Positions 47,790 to 56,999 of a DNA stretch of 64,000 bases are shown piece after piece. The number at the start of each line of letters is the position of its first letter. The first letter of the stretch is position 1. Position numbers and translations under genes: made by a program. Source of the stretch: Allacma fusca (Eukaryota > Arthropoda > Collembola > Symphypleona > Sminthuridae); NCBI GenBank assembly GCA_947179485.1, contig OX359245.1, positions 69,799,067 through 69,863,066 on the forward strand, written 5' to 3'. The notes below the pieces were generated by a model. That model was not told the origin of the DNA. It did not search any database and was given only the letters and a program-made list of their open reading frames with translations.

Positions 47790-48308
47790 ATGGAACCTTA
47801 CGTTCCTTGCTCTGGAAATACAAAAAATTCTGGTTCATGTAACGGTGTAGAAACACTCAAAGCGAAACTTGGCTTAACATTTTTGAAAGACACGTCTAAA
47901 CTAAAGTACAATACATTGGCTTCCAGAGAAGCTACCTTTAAGAATTGTAAATTTGGTCGACTATTTCCAGTGAAACAAGTAGCAGAAGCTGGATTTTATT
48001 CACTTGGTTGCTCGTGCAGCCTTAGATGCTTCTATTGTGACAGCACTGCAAACTTTGACCGAGCAACTAAAGCAATTGATTATCATAGAAAAAACAGTTG
48101 TGCTTATTATCTTCTACAAAAGGAACTTCAAACTAAAACCATACGTGAGGATAAGAAATGTTGCATTTGTTTGACCGACAGGTCATTTTTGCTAGCTATT
48201 TTACCTTGCGGACACTCAAATTATTGTATTACTTGTTTATTTCAATTAAAGTCATGTCCCTTCTGTAGAGGCGACATTACTGCTACTGTGAAGATTATTG
48301 CGAACTAA
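47790..48308 (+). CDS. BIR-RING inhibitor-of-apoptosis protein
   Basis: 172 residues. Residues 45-104 form a BIR-like zinc domain (ASREATF at its start, EAGFYSLG, then C80, C83, H99, C104; the spacing after C83 is shorter than the usual C-x16-H-x6-C). Residues 124-162 form a C-terminal RING (C124, C127, C140, H142, C146, C149, C156, C159, with the IAP-style PCGH). Proteins of this build bind caspases or adaptor proteins and act as E3 ubiquitin ligases, blocking cell death. First gene of the plus-strand block; the next gene starts 3 bp downstream. Confidence 0.85.
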   Translation: MEPYVPCSGNTKNSGSCNGVETLKAKLGLTFLKDTSKLKYNTLASREATFKNCKFGRLFPVKQVAEAGFYSLGCSCSLRCFYCDSTANFDRATKAIDYHRKNSCAYYLLQKELQTKTIREDKKCCICLTDRSFLLAILPCGHSNYCITCLFQLKSCPFCRGDITATVKIIAN

Positions 48309-48311
48309 AAT

Positions 48312-48824
48312 ATGGATAAGTCTACTCAGACTCTAATACCAGTAGATTATACAAAAAATAACCTACAGGAAGAACGTGAAAAGTACAAGTGTTTCTATTG
48401 TCTTTACCGTTGGATACATAGTGCGGACGTTCTGCAGTTATATCAATATAAAAATTGTGTTTTGTGTATGGAATGTGCACTGGAAGAAGAGGACCGTGAG
48501 GACAAATTAAATTCCGAGCATCTCATTCCCACTAATCCCAAAGCTTGGATGGTCAGGTTTTACCTTGTCGAAGACTTCTTTTGTTGTAGATGCAAGGTAG
48601 TTACAGTACACCACGGCTTGAACGATAATTACTACGGTAAAATCCCTATATGGGTATATCTTGGTCTCGAAAGACATATGTATTGCAAGTTCTGCATGTA
48701 CATTACGAGAGAGACAGAGCCTGATTACCTTGACCCAAAAAATTGCACTAATAAACTTTGCAAGGAGGAACGATGTCCGAGAAGGGGTGTCAAGCCTGTC
48801 CCGAAGACTCTTCCCTCGACATAA
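48312..48824 (+). CDS. cysteine-rich paralogue 1 with LC8-type motif
   Basis: 170 residues. It opens with KSTQT (residues 3-7), matching the dynein light chain LC8 binding consensus. Then come CxxC (C27, C30) in CFYCLYRW, a second CxxC in CVLCMEC, FFCCRC with HH further on, and CKFC, suggesting two or three zinc sites. The layout is shared with the next two genes, which are clearly tandem duplicates. No enzyme signature. Function unrecognised; possibly a host-cell-modifying protein. Confidence 0.65.
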   Translation: MDKSTQTLIPVDYTKNNLQEEREKYKCFYCLYRWIHSADVLQLYQYKNCVLCMECALEEEDREDKLNSEHLIPTNPKAWMVRFYLVEDFFCCRCKVVTVHHGLNDNYYGKIPIWVYLGLERHMYCKFCMYITRETEPDYLDPKNCTNKLCKEERCPRRGVKPVPKTLPST

Positions 48825-49240
48825 GCTGTCTACCTGTAAAGCATCTATGTTGCACTTACTGTGAGTATCGATGGCTAAATATAACAAGGTTCAAGTTTGA
48901 TTTGGTGAAAGACTATGATGATGGACAAAGATACTGTATAAAATGTTATTGGGAAAGAATGAACAGACAAACCTTAAAACAGTTGCAGCTGACATATTAC
49001 GACATTAGAGCTTGGCAATTGTGCCGTCTTTTAGCCCGCGATTTTAATTGTTGTCGTTGCGAGAACATTTACACTCATCATAATTTAAACTTAAATCCGC
49101 TTGAAGTGTTGAACATTTATGTTTACATATACCAAACTAATCATAAATTCTGTGTGAAGTGCTTAAACATTGTGTTTTTTTCTGAATCATTCAAACTAGA
49201 TCCTCATGACTGTGCCTGTAGTAAAAGGGTAGTCACATGA
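48773..49240 (+). CDS. cysteine-rich paralogue 2
   Basis: 155 residues counting from the first in-frame ATG (48773), which lies inside the previous gene (52-bp overlap). The frame is open five codons further upstream only to a TTG. It shares CTYCEYRW, CIKC, FNCCRCENIYTHH and CVKC with its neighbours but lacks the TQT motif at the N terminus, where it has extra cysteines (C6, C9). Function unrecognised. Confidence 0.65.
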   Translation: MSEKGCQACPEDSSLDISCLPVKHLCCTYCEYRWLNITRFKFDLVKDYDDGQRYCIKCYWERMNRQTLKQLQLTYYDIRAWQLCRLLARDFNCCRCENIYTHHNLNLNPLEVLNIYVYIYQTNHKFCVKCLNIVFFSESFKLDPHDCACSKRVVT

Positions 49241-49704
49241 ATGCTTCTACTCAGACAGATAGTACTGAAGTTGTTTCAGTAACTTCCCTACGTTGTAAAG
49301 AATGTATATACTTTTGGTCTATGAATGAGTTTAATTTTAATACATGGTTAAATAGTAGTAAATTAGATAATCACTTATGTCCTAATTGTCTTAAGGAGAA
49401 GAATGATCTATGTAAAATTATAAGTTTTGATTATTCTAATAACATATACGATTTTAGGACATGGATGTTAATTACATATAATTCGGAAGTTTTTGTATGT
49501 TGTCTATGTGAAAACACAAGTACACATCATTCACTGTTATCCTATCCTACAGGTAGTATAAAAGCCTACACACATGTCTCTAACTTTAGTCACAAAATTT
49601 GTCAGCCGTGTTTTAAATTAATCAACCCGAGTAATTGCTACTTACTATCAAAATCTTATTGTGAATATTGTAATAGAATTGAATTACGTAATGGATCTGT
49701 TTGA
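49237..49704 (+). CDS. cysteine-rich paralogue 3 with TQT and LxCxE motifs
   Basis: 155 residues, starting in a 4-bp ATGA overlap with paralogue 2. STQTD at residues 4-8 repeats the LC8-type motif. LRCKE (18-22) fits LxCxE, the retinoblastoma-protein docking motif of several DNA-virus proteins, and overlaps the first CxxC (C20, C23). Later cysteines follow the family plan (CPNC, VCCLCENTSTHH, CQPC, CEYC). Ends 14 bp inside the ATPase gene. Confidence 0.66.
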   Translation: MNASTQTDSTEVVSVTSLRCKECIYFWSMNEFNFNTWLNSSKLDNHLCPNCLKEKNDLCKIISFDYSNNIYDFRTWMLITYNSEVFVCCLCENTSTHHSLLSYPTGSIKAYTHVSNFSHKICQPCFKLINPSNCYLLSKSYCEYCNRIELRNGSV

Positions 49705-50400
49705 CTTTACTTTAAAGTGGCCGTTTAGCATGACTATTGCAGGTCCATCACGTTCAGGTTTGTTTTTAACCTTTATAATTTTATTCGTTTTGTTCACAAC
49801 TTATATTTTTAATTTTATTTAGGTAAATCTACTCTTATCTTGAGGATCATTAAAAACCGGAACAGATATTTCAGCCAGGATATTGAAAAAGTAATTTATG
49901 TATATAGTTATCTGAATCCTGAATTAGTTGAATTAAGTAGACTAGATACTGGAATCGTGTTAGTTAATTCGATTTTTGAAATAGATTCTCATATTTCTGA
50001 AAAAACTTTAGTTATAATAGAAGATAAAATGAGTTTGTTAAGAAAATCAAAAAACTTAGTTTACATTGAAGATTTATTTACTAAGGTAGTTCATCATAAG
50101 AATTTAGGATTAATTTTTACATGTCAAAACGTTTTTTATGATAATATGGTTACTATTGTACGGAATTCTACGTATTTAGTGCTTTTTAACATGGTAAGAA
50201 ATCAAAATACCATAAACGTAATTGCAAGAAACATGTCTCCTGGAAACGTTTCATATGTACAAGAGGCGTATCGTTACAGCATAGAAAACAAGTTTGGATT
50301 TCTACTTATAGACTTCAGTCCAGATACACCCTCCAAATTTCGACTCCGTAATGATATTTACCCAGAGCAAGACAGTTTTGTTGTTTTTAGTGAATCATGA
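49691..50400 (+). CDS. ATP: genome-packaging ATPase (FtsK/HerA-type)
   Basis: Exons 49691-49757 and 49823-50400, intron 65 bp (GTTTGT...ATTTAG). 214 residues after splicing. The Walker A loop GPSRSGKST (residues 18-26) is split by the intron inside its last glycine. Walker B is LVIIED (85-90), followed by VVHHKNLG (about 111-118) and the sensor-like TCQN (122-125), the order seen in Polinton packaging ATPases. It pumps DNA into the preformed capsid. The downstream gene starts in a 4-bp ATGA overlap. Confidence 0.87.
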
Positions 50401-50738
50401 ACAAGCAAGTCGAACAGTATTCTGCTTTTTTGAATCTCCTTATATCATCGTCCAATAAATTAAAACGTGTTTTAATTTTAGAAGCAAGTGACTCACAAAT
50501 ACAAGTCATAATCGAATGCATTTTGAACTTGCCTAGTTTTGCAAATAGTAAGTCCGAGAAAAAGTGTATTTCTAGACAAAAACGTTTTTTTAAATTTTTT
50601 GAAAGAAAAACCATCAAAATTAGTACTGCTAAAACGTTCCTGGTTAGAAATCTTAAAATTGTGTCCCGTGTGATTGCTGGCTTACTTGAAAAATTAGTGA
50701 ACCAACATTTATCAACATTATACAGCTGCGATGAGTAA
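50397..50738 (+). CDS. small basic protein of the Polinton block
   Basis: 113 residues, helix-rich and basic (RQKRFFKFFERKTIK in the middle), with LLISSSNKLKRVLILEASDSQ near the start. Such short basic genes often sit between ATPase and polymerase in Polinton/adintovirus genomes, but I assign no function. Overlaps the gene before by 4 bp and after by 8 bp. Confidence 0.55.
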   Translation: MNKQVEQYSAFLNLLISSSNKLKRVLILEASDSQIQVIIECILNLPSFANSKSEKKCISRQKRFFKFFERKTIKISTAKTFLVRNLKIVSRVIAGLLEKLVNQHLSTLYSCDE

Positions 50739-51189
50739 ATTGTGGAAGGTGCTTCCTCTGCAGCAATGGGAACATCTCATGCAAGTTAGAAAGGATGAGC
50801 CAAGTGTTAATAATCCTGATGAAGATTTACTGGAGCTACTCCCTGAAGCAATGCGTGGAAAAGCTACTCAAATCCTCCGTCTGTTAAGGAATAGCAAGTA
50901 CTTTAAGTATAAGTCTACTGGTGAAGTAGTTTATAAAGAAAAGGTTGTTAACTTCTCTCATGTTATGGATTTGATACGATTAAGTCTTAGTCCTTTTAAA
51001 CGAAAAAATTATGATATTCCTGCTATCAATGAATACTTGCAAACTTTAAGAGAAGTGAATGCTCCAACTTACATTTTCCCATCACACTTTGTAAACGTTC
51101 TTGACGGGTATGATAAAAGTAGCTTAGAACCTTCTACTGCTAGGTTTAAGTGGGTGAAATTTAATGATAAGTATAAGATCGATAAATAA
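50731..51189 (+). CDS. conserved-looking small Polinton protein, function unknown
   Basis: 152 residues. Features are an N-terminal WKVLPLQQWEHL, an acidic LLELLPEAMRGKATQIL helix, and FSHVMDLIRLSLSPFKRKN. Composition suggests a helical virion or scaffold protein. Last gene of the plus-strand block, converging on the polymerase gene 80 bp away. Confidence 0.55.
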   Translation: MSKLWKVLPLQQWEHLMQVRKDEPSVNNPDEDLLELLPEAMRGKATQILRLLRNSKYFKYKSTGEVVYKEKVVNFSHVMDLIRLSLSPFKRKNYDIPAINEYLQTLREVNAPTYIFPSHFVNVLDGYDKSSLEPSTARFKWVKFNDKYKIDK

Positions 51190-51268
51190 ACTTCTGAAAA
51201 CACTTAATTTTATTAATTGGTTGTTACATAATTGTTTGTACGTACATTTGAGTTATTTTATAATAAAA
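51190..51268. terminator. convergent polyadenylation region
   Basis: AATAAA on the plus strand (51,262-51,267) serves the 152-aa gene. On the minus strand the complement of TTTATT (51,209-51,214) gives AATAAA for polymerase. The two 3' ends therefore overlap. Confidence 0.6.
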
Positions 51269-54200
51269 TTACATTTTAAATTCCAATTCTTCATTGAATT
51301 TAATATCACGGATTGCATAATGACCGAATGGTTTCGACTTAATACCATATTTACCTAAAAGAAAACTCTTTGTAGTAAGACAATGTAGTGTCTTTTTATT
51401 CATGGATATAATATATAACTGATGTTGTCTTGATTGTATTAAATTTACCTGACAATAACTAATGTTTCGTGTAAACAATGCATGTACATAATTACTAAAC
51501 AGCAAACGAGAAAGTTGGTATCTCTTTATACCTTTCATTTTACATTTTTCAATAGGATTACCTACTTGATCTAGTTCATATAATTGAAAGCTATAACATT
51601 TTGGGGATAGACATACGAAGGCTTTTATAATTTTTTCCTTAAAATCAAACTTTAGTAACCCAGGCATGTTTGCTTGACTGGTGTCAAATAGCGGATGATT
51701 TTTAGGGAGATTACTGAAGTCAAACAAATGTTTCCTTGTTTTAAACAAATGATTAACATCTGTCTCTCCCTCCTTAAGTTCAATAATTAAGGCATATGAG
51801 TCCGTATCTCCATACACTGTAGAAAACTCTCTTCCTTTAAATAGGGGGACTAATTCCGAATAATACGTTTTATAGTATTTTAATTTACTTTTATCTAAAA
51901 TAGCAAAGCCTAAGTAGAAACAAGAATTGACAAATACCGATAAGGGTTTGAACATGAAAACAGAGGTTTCTGGGTCAATGTGAATGTGACCTGTGAAACT
52001 TGGTTTAGCTATACATGAAAGTGCATCGACAAAATTCTTTATTACCTTGCAGTTCGTATCTTTCCATACTGCACGAAGAGTAATCCCAAATAGAGAGTTT
52101 AGGTATAATTTCGCGCGCTGGGATTCAGTCTCTGATTTAGCCTCGGCTCGCAGTTTAATGTTTAAGTCCACGAAATCTTTGAACACTGGCTCTTCTTCGA
52201 ATATATAACCTGCATGCAGTTTTGTAACTCGTATTCCTAGCTTCATAAAATATATCAATAAACTTGAATGCATGCAATATTTTTCATGTGGAAATAATGT
52301 TGCGCAGAGTCTTTCTCTATTATTCATAGGTCCTAAATTATACTCCTCTGCAAGTTTTATCTGATCTTAAGGACTTAAATGCGAATCCTCAATTGAAAGT
52401 TTTTGTACACCTAGAGGAAGGTTTTCAAAATAGTCATGAAGATGTTGTGGAGTATAATAATCCACAATAAGAAAAAATGCAAGATTTTCAACTTTGAAAT
52501 TTCGCAAACATTCAAAATCATTTGCACTTAAAATTTCAATCTCTTCAGCTGTAATCTCACGAAAGTTTTTGACTGGCAATGGTTCTCGAAGGATAGATCC
52601 GTAAAGTGATGAAAAGTCTAACATATGTATCACCCGCGATTTTTTGTTAGGATTATAATCTGGTTTATCAGGAATATTAGCCTTTACATATCTCGTATTA
52701 ACATACACAAGCCCACCTCTTAAATTTTCGATCAAAATGCGTAAAAATTTAGCATCGTGAATAGTTTCAAGCTGAACATTTGTATGCTTTAGAGCACATG
52801 CAAATGAATAGCTCGGAAGAGAAACAAAATGCATACAATCTATTCCAAATAACTTATACGATGACATTCTATAGTCCATAAATACATCCGCAAGGAGAAA
52901 AGTATCTATACAGTTGTACCAGAGTAAGTACTGTCCTAAATCCTGACACTTAAACAATTTAAACATTTTTATGGCATGCTGATACTCTGTTTCAGCTATG
53001 TTTGAATCTGTTAACGTATTATAAAATTTGGAAATGTCAGGTAAGTGTTTTTCTTTTAAGACAGAAAAAGAAGTAAGATAATCATAACAAAAATACTGTT
53101 TTTTCAAAATATCTTTGAAGTGTTCCGAGTAATTCAAAAAATGCTTTCGAGTATAATAAAACCTTTCCATACCATCTTTTTTAGCCGTTTCTACTAATGA
53201 ATCTAAAGATCCACCTAAGAATGTTAGTGTGTCATAAAATTTAAGAATTTTGTTTAATGTTATTGTTATGAACGTTTCAGAGTTTCTTGCAATTACATTA
53301 ACATCGTAAATATTTTTAAATGTGAAAGCCTGTGCTAACTCTCGAAAGTCGAATTTGCTCCCATTATGTAAACATACAGGAAGATATTTTCGGTGTCTGA
53401 GGTTATTATTGCAAGCTACACATACTGGTCCCACATACTTTCCTTTGTTTACAGACCCTACACTATGAATATGATGCCTAACTTTATCTGACAAATCAGT
53501 GAAAGATTTGTTGCAATATAAACACGATATCGCATTTAAAAACTCAACTTCTTCTTGCTGTGTTAGATCAGGCATACCATTATCTGACTTTAATAGTTCT
53601 TGTGTCTTTTCTGCTAATTCTAATAATTTGTCAATATATTTTTGCAGAGCATCTGAACCACAGTATTCATAATATTCATACTGATTGTCAGGTTTTAAAT
53701 ATACAATTGACCATGAACAAGTAATTAATCTCCGCAAGTATTTTGTATTACTACTCACTTGCTCAGTCTGATCTATAGGCTCACAAATAGTCTCTAAATC
53801 AGATATACAAATGTAAGGGAAAAGCATACATTTATAATAATCTTTAAATGAAATGTAGCCCGGCTTCCCATCTATTTTCTTAGGAAGCACTAAACTCTGA
53901 ATTCCGTAACCTGCACAATCTTTCATATGTCTATCCCGTACATAAGCTTTACCAAAAGATCTAAAACAATAATAACAATAAAATCGTTTCTTATGTTTCA
54001 TGTTACCCATAAAAGCACTGAAATTAACAATGCTTAAATAATGATTTTTGTTGCCTTCAGTTACATGTATTAGGTTTACAACTTTGCTATACGTTTTAGC
54101 AGATACACGTAAAGGATAAACCTTCTTTTTTTCTACAGAAAAAACATTACATACTAAAGAATTGCGGTCCTCAAATCTATCAACATCTGTCAGCTCGACC

Positions 54201-55138
54201 GGAAACGCTAAATTATTAAAATCATATAAAGGAAAGTACCTAGCATACGCTTGAGCCTTATTTCGGGAACCAGCTGGCACTTCATAATAATGTAGTCCGG
54301 AAACCACAGCGTAGGCAAAACACATGTCCGCTGGTGAACGTAGGTTACAAAGACCGTGTCGATTTTTAAGACACGAGGGGAGTCTTAGAGGACCACTTCC
54401 TCTTATTCCATTATACATTGCCGCTATTATACTAAGTGTATCAATAGATATCACACTGAACCCACTACCTCTCTCATTCATAATTGATAAACTGGTTATT
54501 ATGTATTCCACTGCTTTGAATAACACCTCAGATATAAAATTGGCATGATTAATTAAATAGAACATGGTATTAAAAACCGGGTTGATTGTTATTTCAGTAC
54601 GTTCATTATAAAGAAGCATCTGCACAGAAAATTGTACCTTCATTCCTTTGTAATGCTCCAACAGCTGCTGTAGAATGGATATTATGTTCTCGTTTAGGTC
54701 CTCAAATAATTCAGCCACATCTGTCTTCCGTTGTGTAACAGTGTAAGTATACGTCTTAATTACTCCTCGTTGGCTGGACTGCACCTCCTGAAACGTTCCA
54801 AGCTCAATTTCCAAAGCTCCAGATGGTCCCCTTCCTATTTGGTTGTTGTCTCGTTGACGGCAGCTGTGCCACCGGAGGTCTCTATATCTCCGACCGCAGT
54901 ATCCACAGTTATGAACAAGACACTCGTGACGTTCCAGCTGTCGATGTTGAAAGGCGTTGAACTCACATCCGGGAAATGAACACGAAAACTGTAAAAGATA
55001 AATTTCGTGTTGCTACTCCATCGGACCAACAAGAATTTTATCTTAACCTATTCACTTTTTTATGCTTACCGTTCGTCTTATCGGCTGTCTCCTTATGGGA
55101 GCGTTTGTTGGACGTAATCGCCTACGGTATAGGTCCAT
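51269..55138 (-). CDS. POLB: protein-primed DNA polymerase B with one in-frame stop
   Basis: Exon 1 is 55138-55070 (23 basic codons). The intron is 55069-54989 (81 bp, GTAAGC donor, TTTTACAG acceptor). Exon 2 runs from 54988 to a TAA at 52369-52367; the same frame then reopens and runs to 51269. Exon 2 begins with two C2HC-type zinc fingers (to about 54,860). Numbering from TTG at 54814: a GSGF/PADMCF region (117-167), a C280/C283/H296/C300 finger, Exo I D339-E341, Exo II N484/D489, Exo III Y633/D637 and palm motif A D733-Y738. After the stop come motif B (KLYLNSLFG) and motif C (YGDTDS). All catalytic blocks are present, but the product is cut between motifs A and B unless the stop is read through or is an error. 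Confidence 0.85.
52367..52369 (-). other. premature in-frame TAA in PolB
   Basis: The codons before (to 815 of the numbered frame) and after (13 codons before the next ATG at 52327) are in the same frame with no other stop. A 27-nt GT-AG segment spans it but is too short for a normal intron. Confidence 0.85.
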
Positions 55139-55284
55139 GTTTATTCTTTGAATTCCAAAGTGGCAATGTTGTAGCATGAGTATTTACACTCAGTTTATAT
55201 AGAAGTCCCAGGACTCCCAAGCGTATAAATACTGTTGACGACTCTTACTACTTCACTCTGAATTCTAATCTCTCAGCTATATCA
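55139..55284. promoter_or_regulatory. divergent promoter between PolB and the four-exon gene
   Basis: A TATATAAA box on the minus strand (about 55,201-55,194) lies some 56 bp before the PolB ATG. A TATAAAT box on the plus strand (55,224-55,230) lies 55 bp before the ATG at 55285. The boxes are back to back with about 22 bp between them, so both early-type genes are probably expressed together. Confidence 0.65.
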
Positions 55285-56104
55285 TGTCCGGAAAGAAACG
55301 TAAGTTAATTCAAGTTTTTGAATTTATTATTATTCGAATTTAATTTACTTATATTTTACAGAAACGTTCTCTAAACCCATGCCTGATACGAGTCATGAAA
55401 TCTGCTCTCAATTGATTGACGACTACGATTTTGAGGATGACATGAGAGAGCTCTCAGTCGACGAAGTCGTGAAGGAAAGCGATAATAGGAAAGCAGCCAC
55501 TGCAAGGAAAAGACCAATTGCTGGAACCTCGGGAACAGTCAAGCGAGCAAAAACAACAGAGTACAACTGGACAGCTGCAAAGGTATTTAATTTTCATTAC
55601 AATTTTAAAGATAGAAATAATTGAAAGATTTTCTATAGCCTGCGGACGCTGATGATCCTATTGTTCGTGCCGCAATGAAAAGTCGAATGCAGTGGGAATC
55701 CATAAACAGCACCAGGTCAAACCCGTTGGGAAATCCGTTTGCACGTCCATTGCAATCAGCTATAGGTAAAGATCATGCTAACAACGAGACAGACAGTGAT
55801 CAGTTTTTCCATTCGAATTATAGCTATCGGATCTTAGATTTGTGTGTTCGCCGATCTCGGACTGAAAGGTTAGCAACTTCACGTATTTAATGTTATTATC
55901 CAAAATTCGAATTATAACTGTCATTTTTTATTTAGATTCGGACACTACCTGCACTTCTTAAAGCTTCGTCAGGTCAACGGGGACATCACCTTCCACAAAC
56001 GATTGGCTATCCAAGCAGATGCAATCCCTGCATTGATTCGCTGCCTCACAGAGCTCCAGAACGAAATTCAAGCTTACCCAAAACAAGCTTCAATCAACTT
56101 CTAA
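55285..56104 (+). CDS. four-exon gene, possible PC4-like DNA-binding protein
   Basis: Exons 55285-55300, 55362-55582, 55639-55868 and 55936-56104, introns of 61, 56 and 67 bp, all with GT-AG ends and matching phases; 211 residues. The N-terminal half is charged and probably disordered (acidic DDYDFEDD, then basic KRPIAGTSGTVKRAKT). The C-terminal exon (FGHYLHFLKLRQVNGDITFHK, then helix AIPALIRCLTELQNEI) has the strand-then-helix build of PC4-type single-strand DNA binding proteins. That assignment is tentative. Divergent pairing with PolB supports a role in replication or transcription. Confidence 0.62.
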
Positions 56105-56349
56105 TTATTACAAATATGAACACATTATGAAACAAAAATTATGTCTTTTATCTGATTTTCTAAGCACATCTAATTACCTAACATAAATCTATCTCTGCTC
56201 TAAATTTGACTTTATGAATCGAAAACACATCTATTGTTCTTCAATAAACATTGGCAACCAATTTATTTGTGCGTATCTCACTTTTCATACAAATAATTAT
56301 TATGGACAATTGTTTTTCAAATCACATATTTTCTACATTGTTTAACATA
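56105..56349. other. 3' ends between convergent genes
   Basis: AATAAA near 56,241 on the plus strand; no coding frame. Confidence 0.4.
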
Positions 56350-56745
56350 TCATTGTATTAATACTCGTATTTTGTCAACATAACAACTGCATAAATAAAG
56401 CATTAACGAAATAGTGAAGGCCAAAACAGTTCGAAACATTTCTGAATAATTATAATCTATTTTACGAGACAAATGATTCTGAATCCAGTAATTAATTTTA
56501 GTGTTGTTTGACTTACGTCTAAATACATCTTGACAATCTTTCTTATTAATAACATAAACTGATACAAGAAATCCTACAGGTATTTCTTTTTCTGTGCACA
56601 GATAATCTAAAGGTGGTATTTCATAAACTGATTTATAATATGTCAATTTATTTTCAACACAAATTTCACATGACGCAGTTATAAATTTTTCGTATTTTGT
56701 TGATTCTGCCAATGACACAATTAACACAAGAATAAGAATCAGCAT
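56350..56745 (-). CDS. small type I membrane protein
   Basis: 131 residues. N-terminal signal peptide MLILILVLIVSLAES, a lumenal or extracellular region of about 90 residues with four cysteines (C26, C29 region, C50, C71 by eye), then one transmembrane segment (VLAFTISLMLYLCSCYV) and a short basic tail. Its ATG is 2 bp after the stop of the BIR gene, as in the other overlapping blocks, so it probably belongs to the element. Function unrecognised. Confidence 0.6.
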   Translation of the reverse strand: MLILILVLIVSLAESTKYEKFITASCEICVENKLTYYKSVYEIPPLDYLCTEKEIPVGFLVSVYVINKKDCQDVFRRKSNNTKINYWIQNHLSRKIDYNYSEMFRTVLAFTISLMLYLCSCYVDKIRVLIQ

Positions 56746-56747
56746 AT

Positions 56748-56992
56748 TTATTCAGAGTCGAAACCAGAATCTCTTTCTTGATAGTCACCACCAATAATAT
56801 TTCCAAAGGTTGCTCTTGGATTTTCAATTTTGAAATTTCCAATCCACTTTTCTCCAAGTACAAAAGGACAAGTATAAAAAAATCTTTTATGTTCTACACT
56901 AGGGTTATCTCCCGGCACCCAATCACCTAATATTCCCATGCAGTATACACACTGAACTCTATCCAATACTTGTGTGTAAAAAAATCCGTTAT
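56748..56992 (-). CDS. second BIR-domain protein, 3' exon
   Basis: The exon starts after a TTTTTTAG acceptor at 56992 and encodes the second half of a BIR domain: NGFFYT, then VQCVYC, GDWVPGDNP, EHKRFFYTCPF (C-x2-C...H...C zinc pattern), followed by an acidic tail. A candidate first half (YFSWPQKAPRILE) lies on the same strand near 57,085-57,047 after its own acceptor, but it runs into a TAA and I found no splice that joins them. So this may be a broken gene. No RING is attached, unlike the first IAP. Confidence 0.62.
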
Positions 56993-56999
56993 CTAAAAA

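Noticed and set aside
51993-52208. Open frames opposite PolB, the capsid genes and the integrase
   Set aside because: Shadows of real genes in antisense; composition follows the opposite strand.
52367-52400. 27-nt GT-AG segment that would remove the PolB stop
   Set aside because: Too short for a spliceosomal intron when the other introns of the element are 54-81 bp; a nonsense change or base error is simpler.
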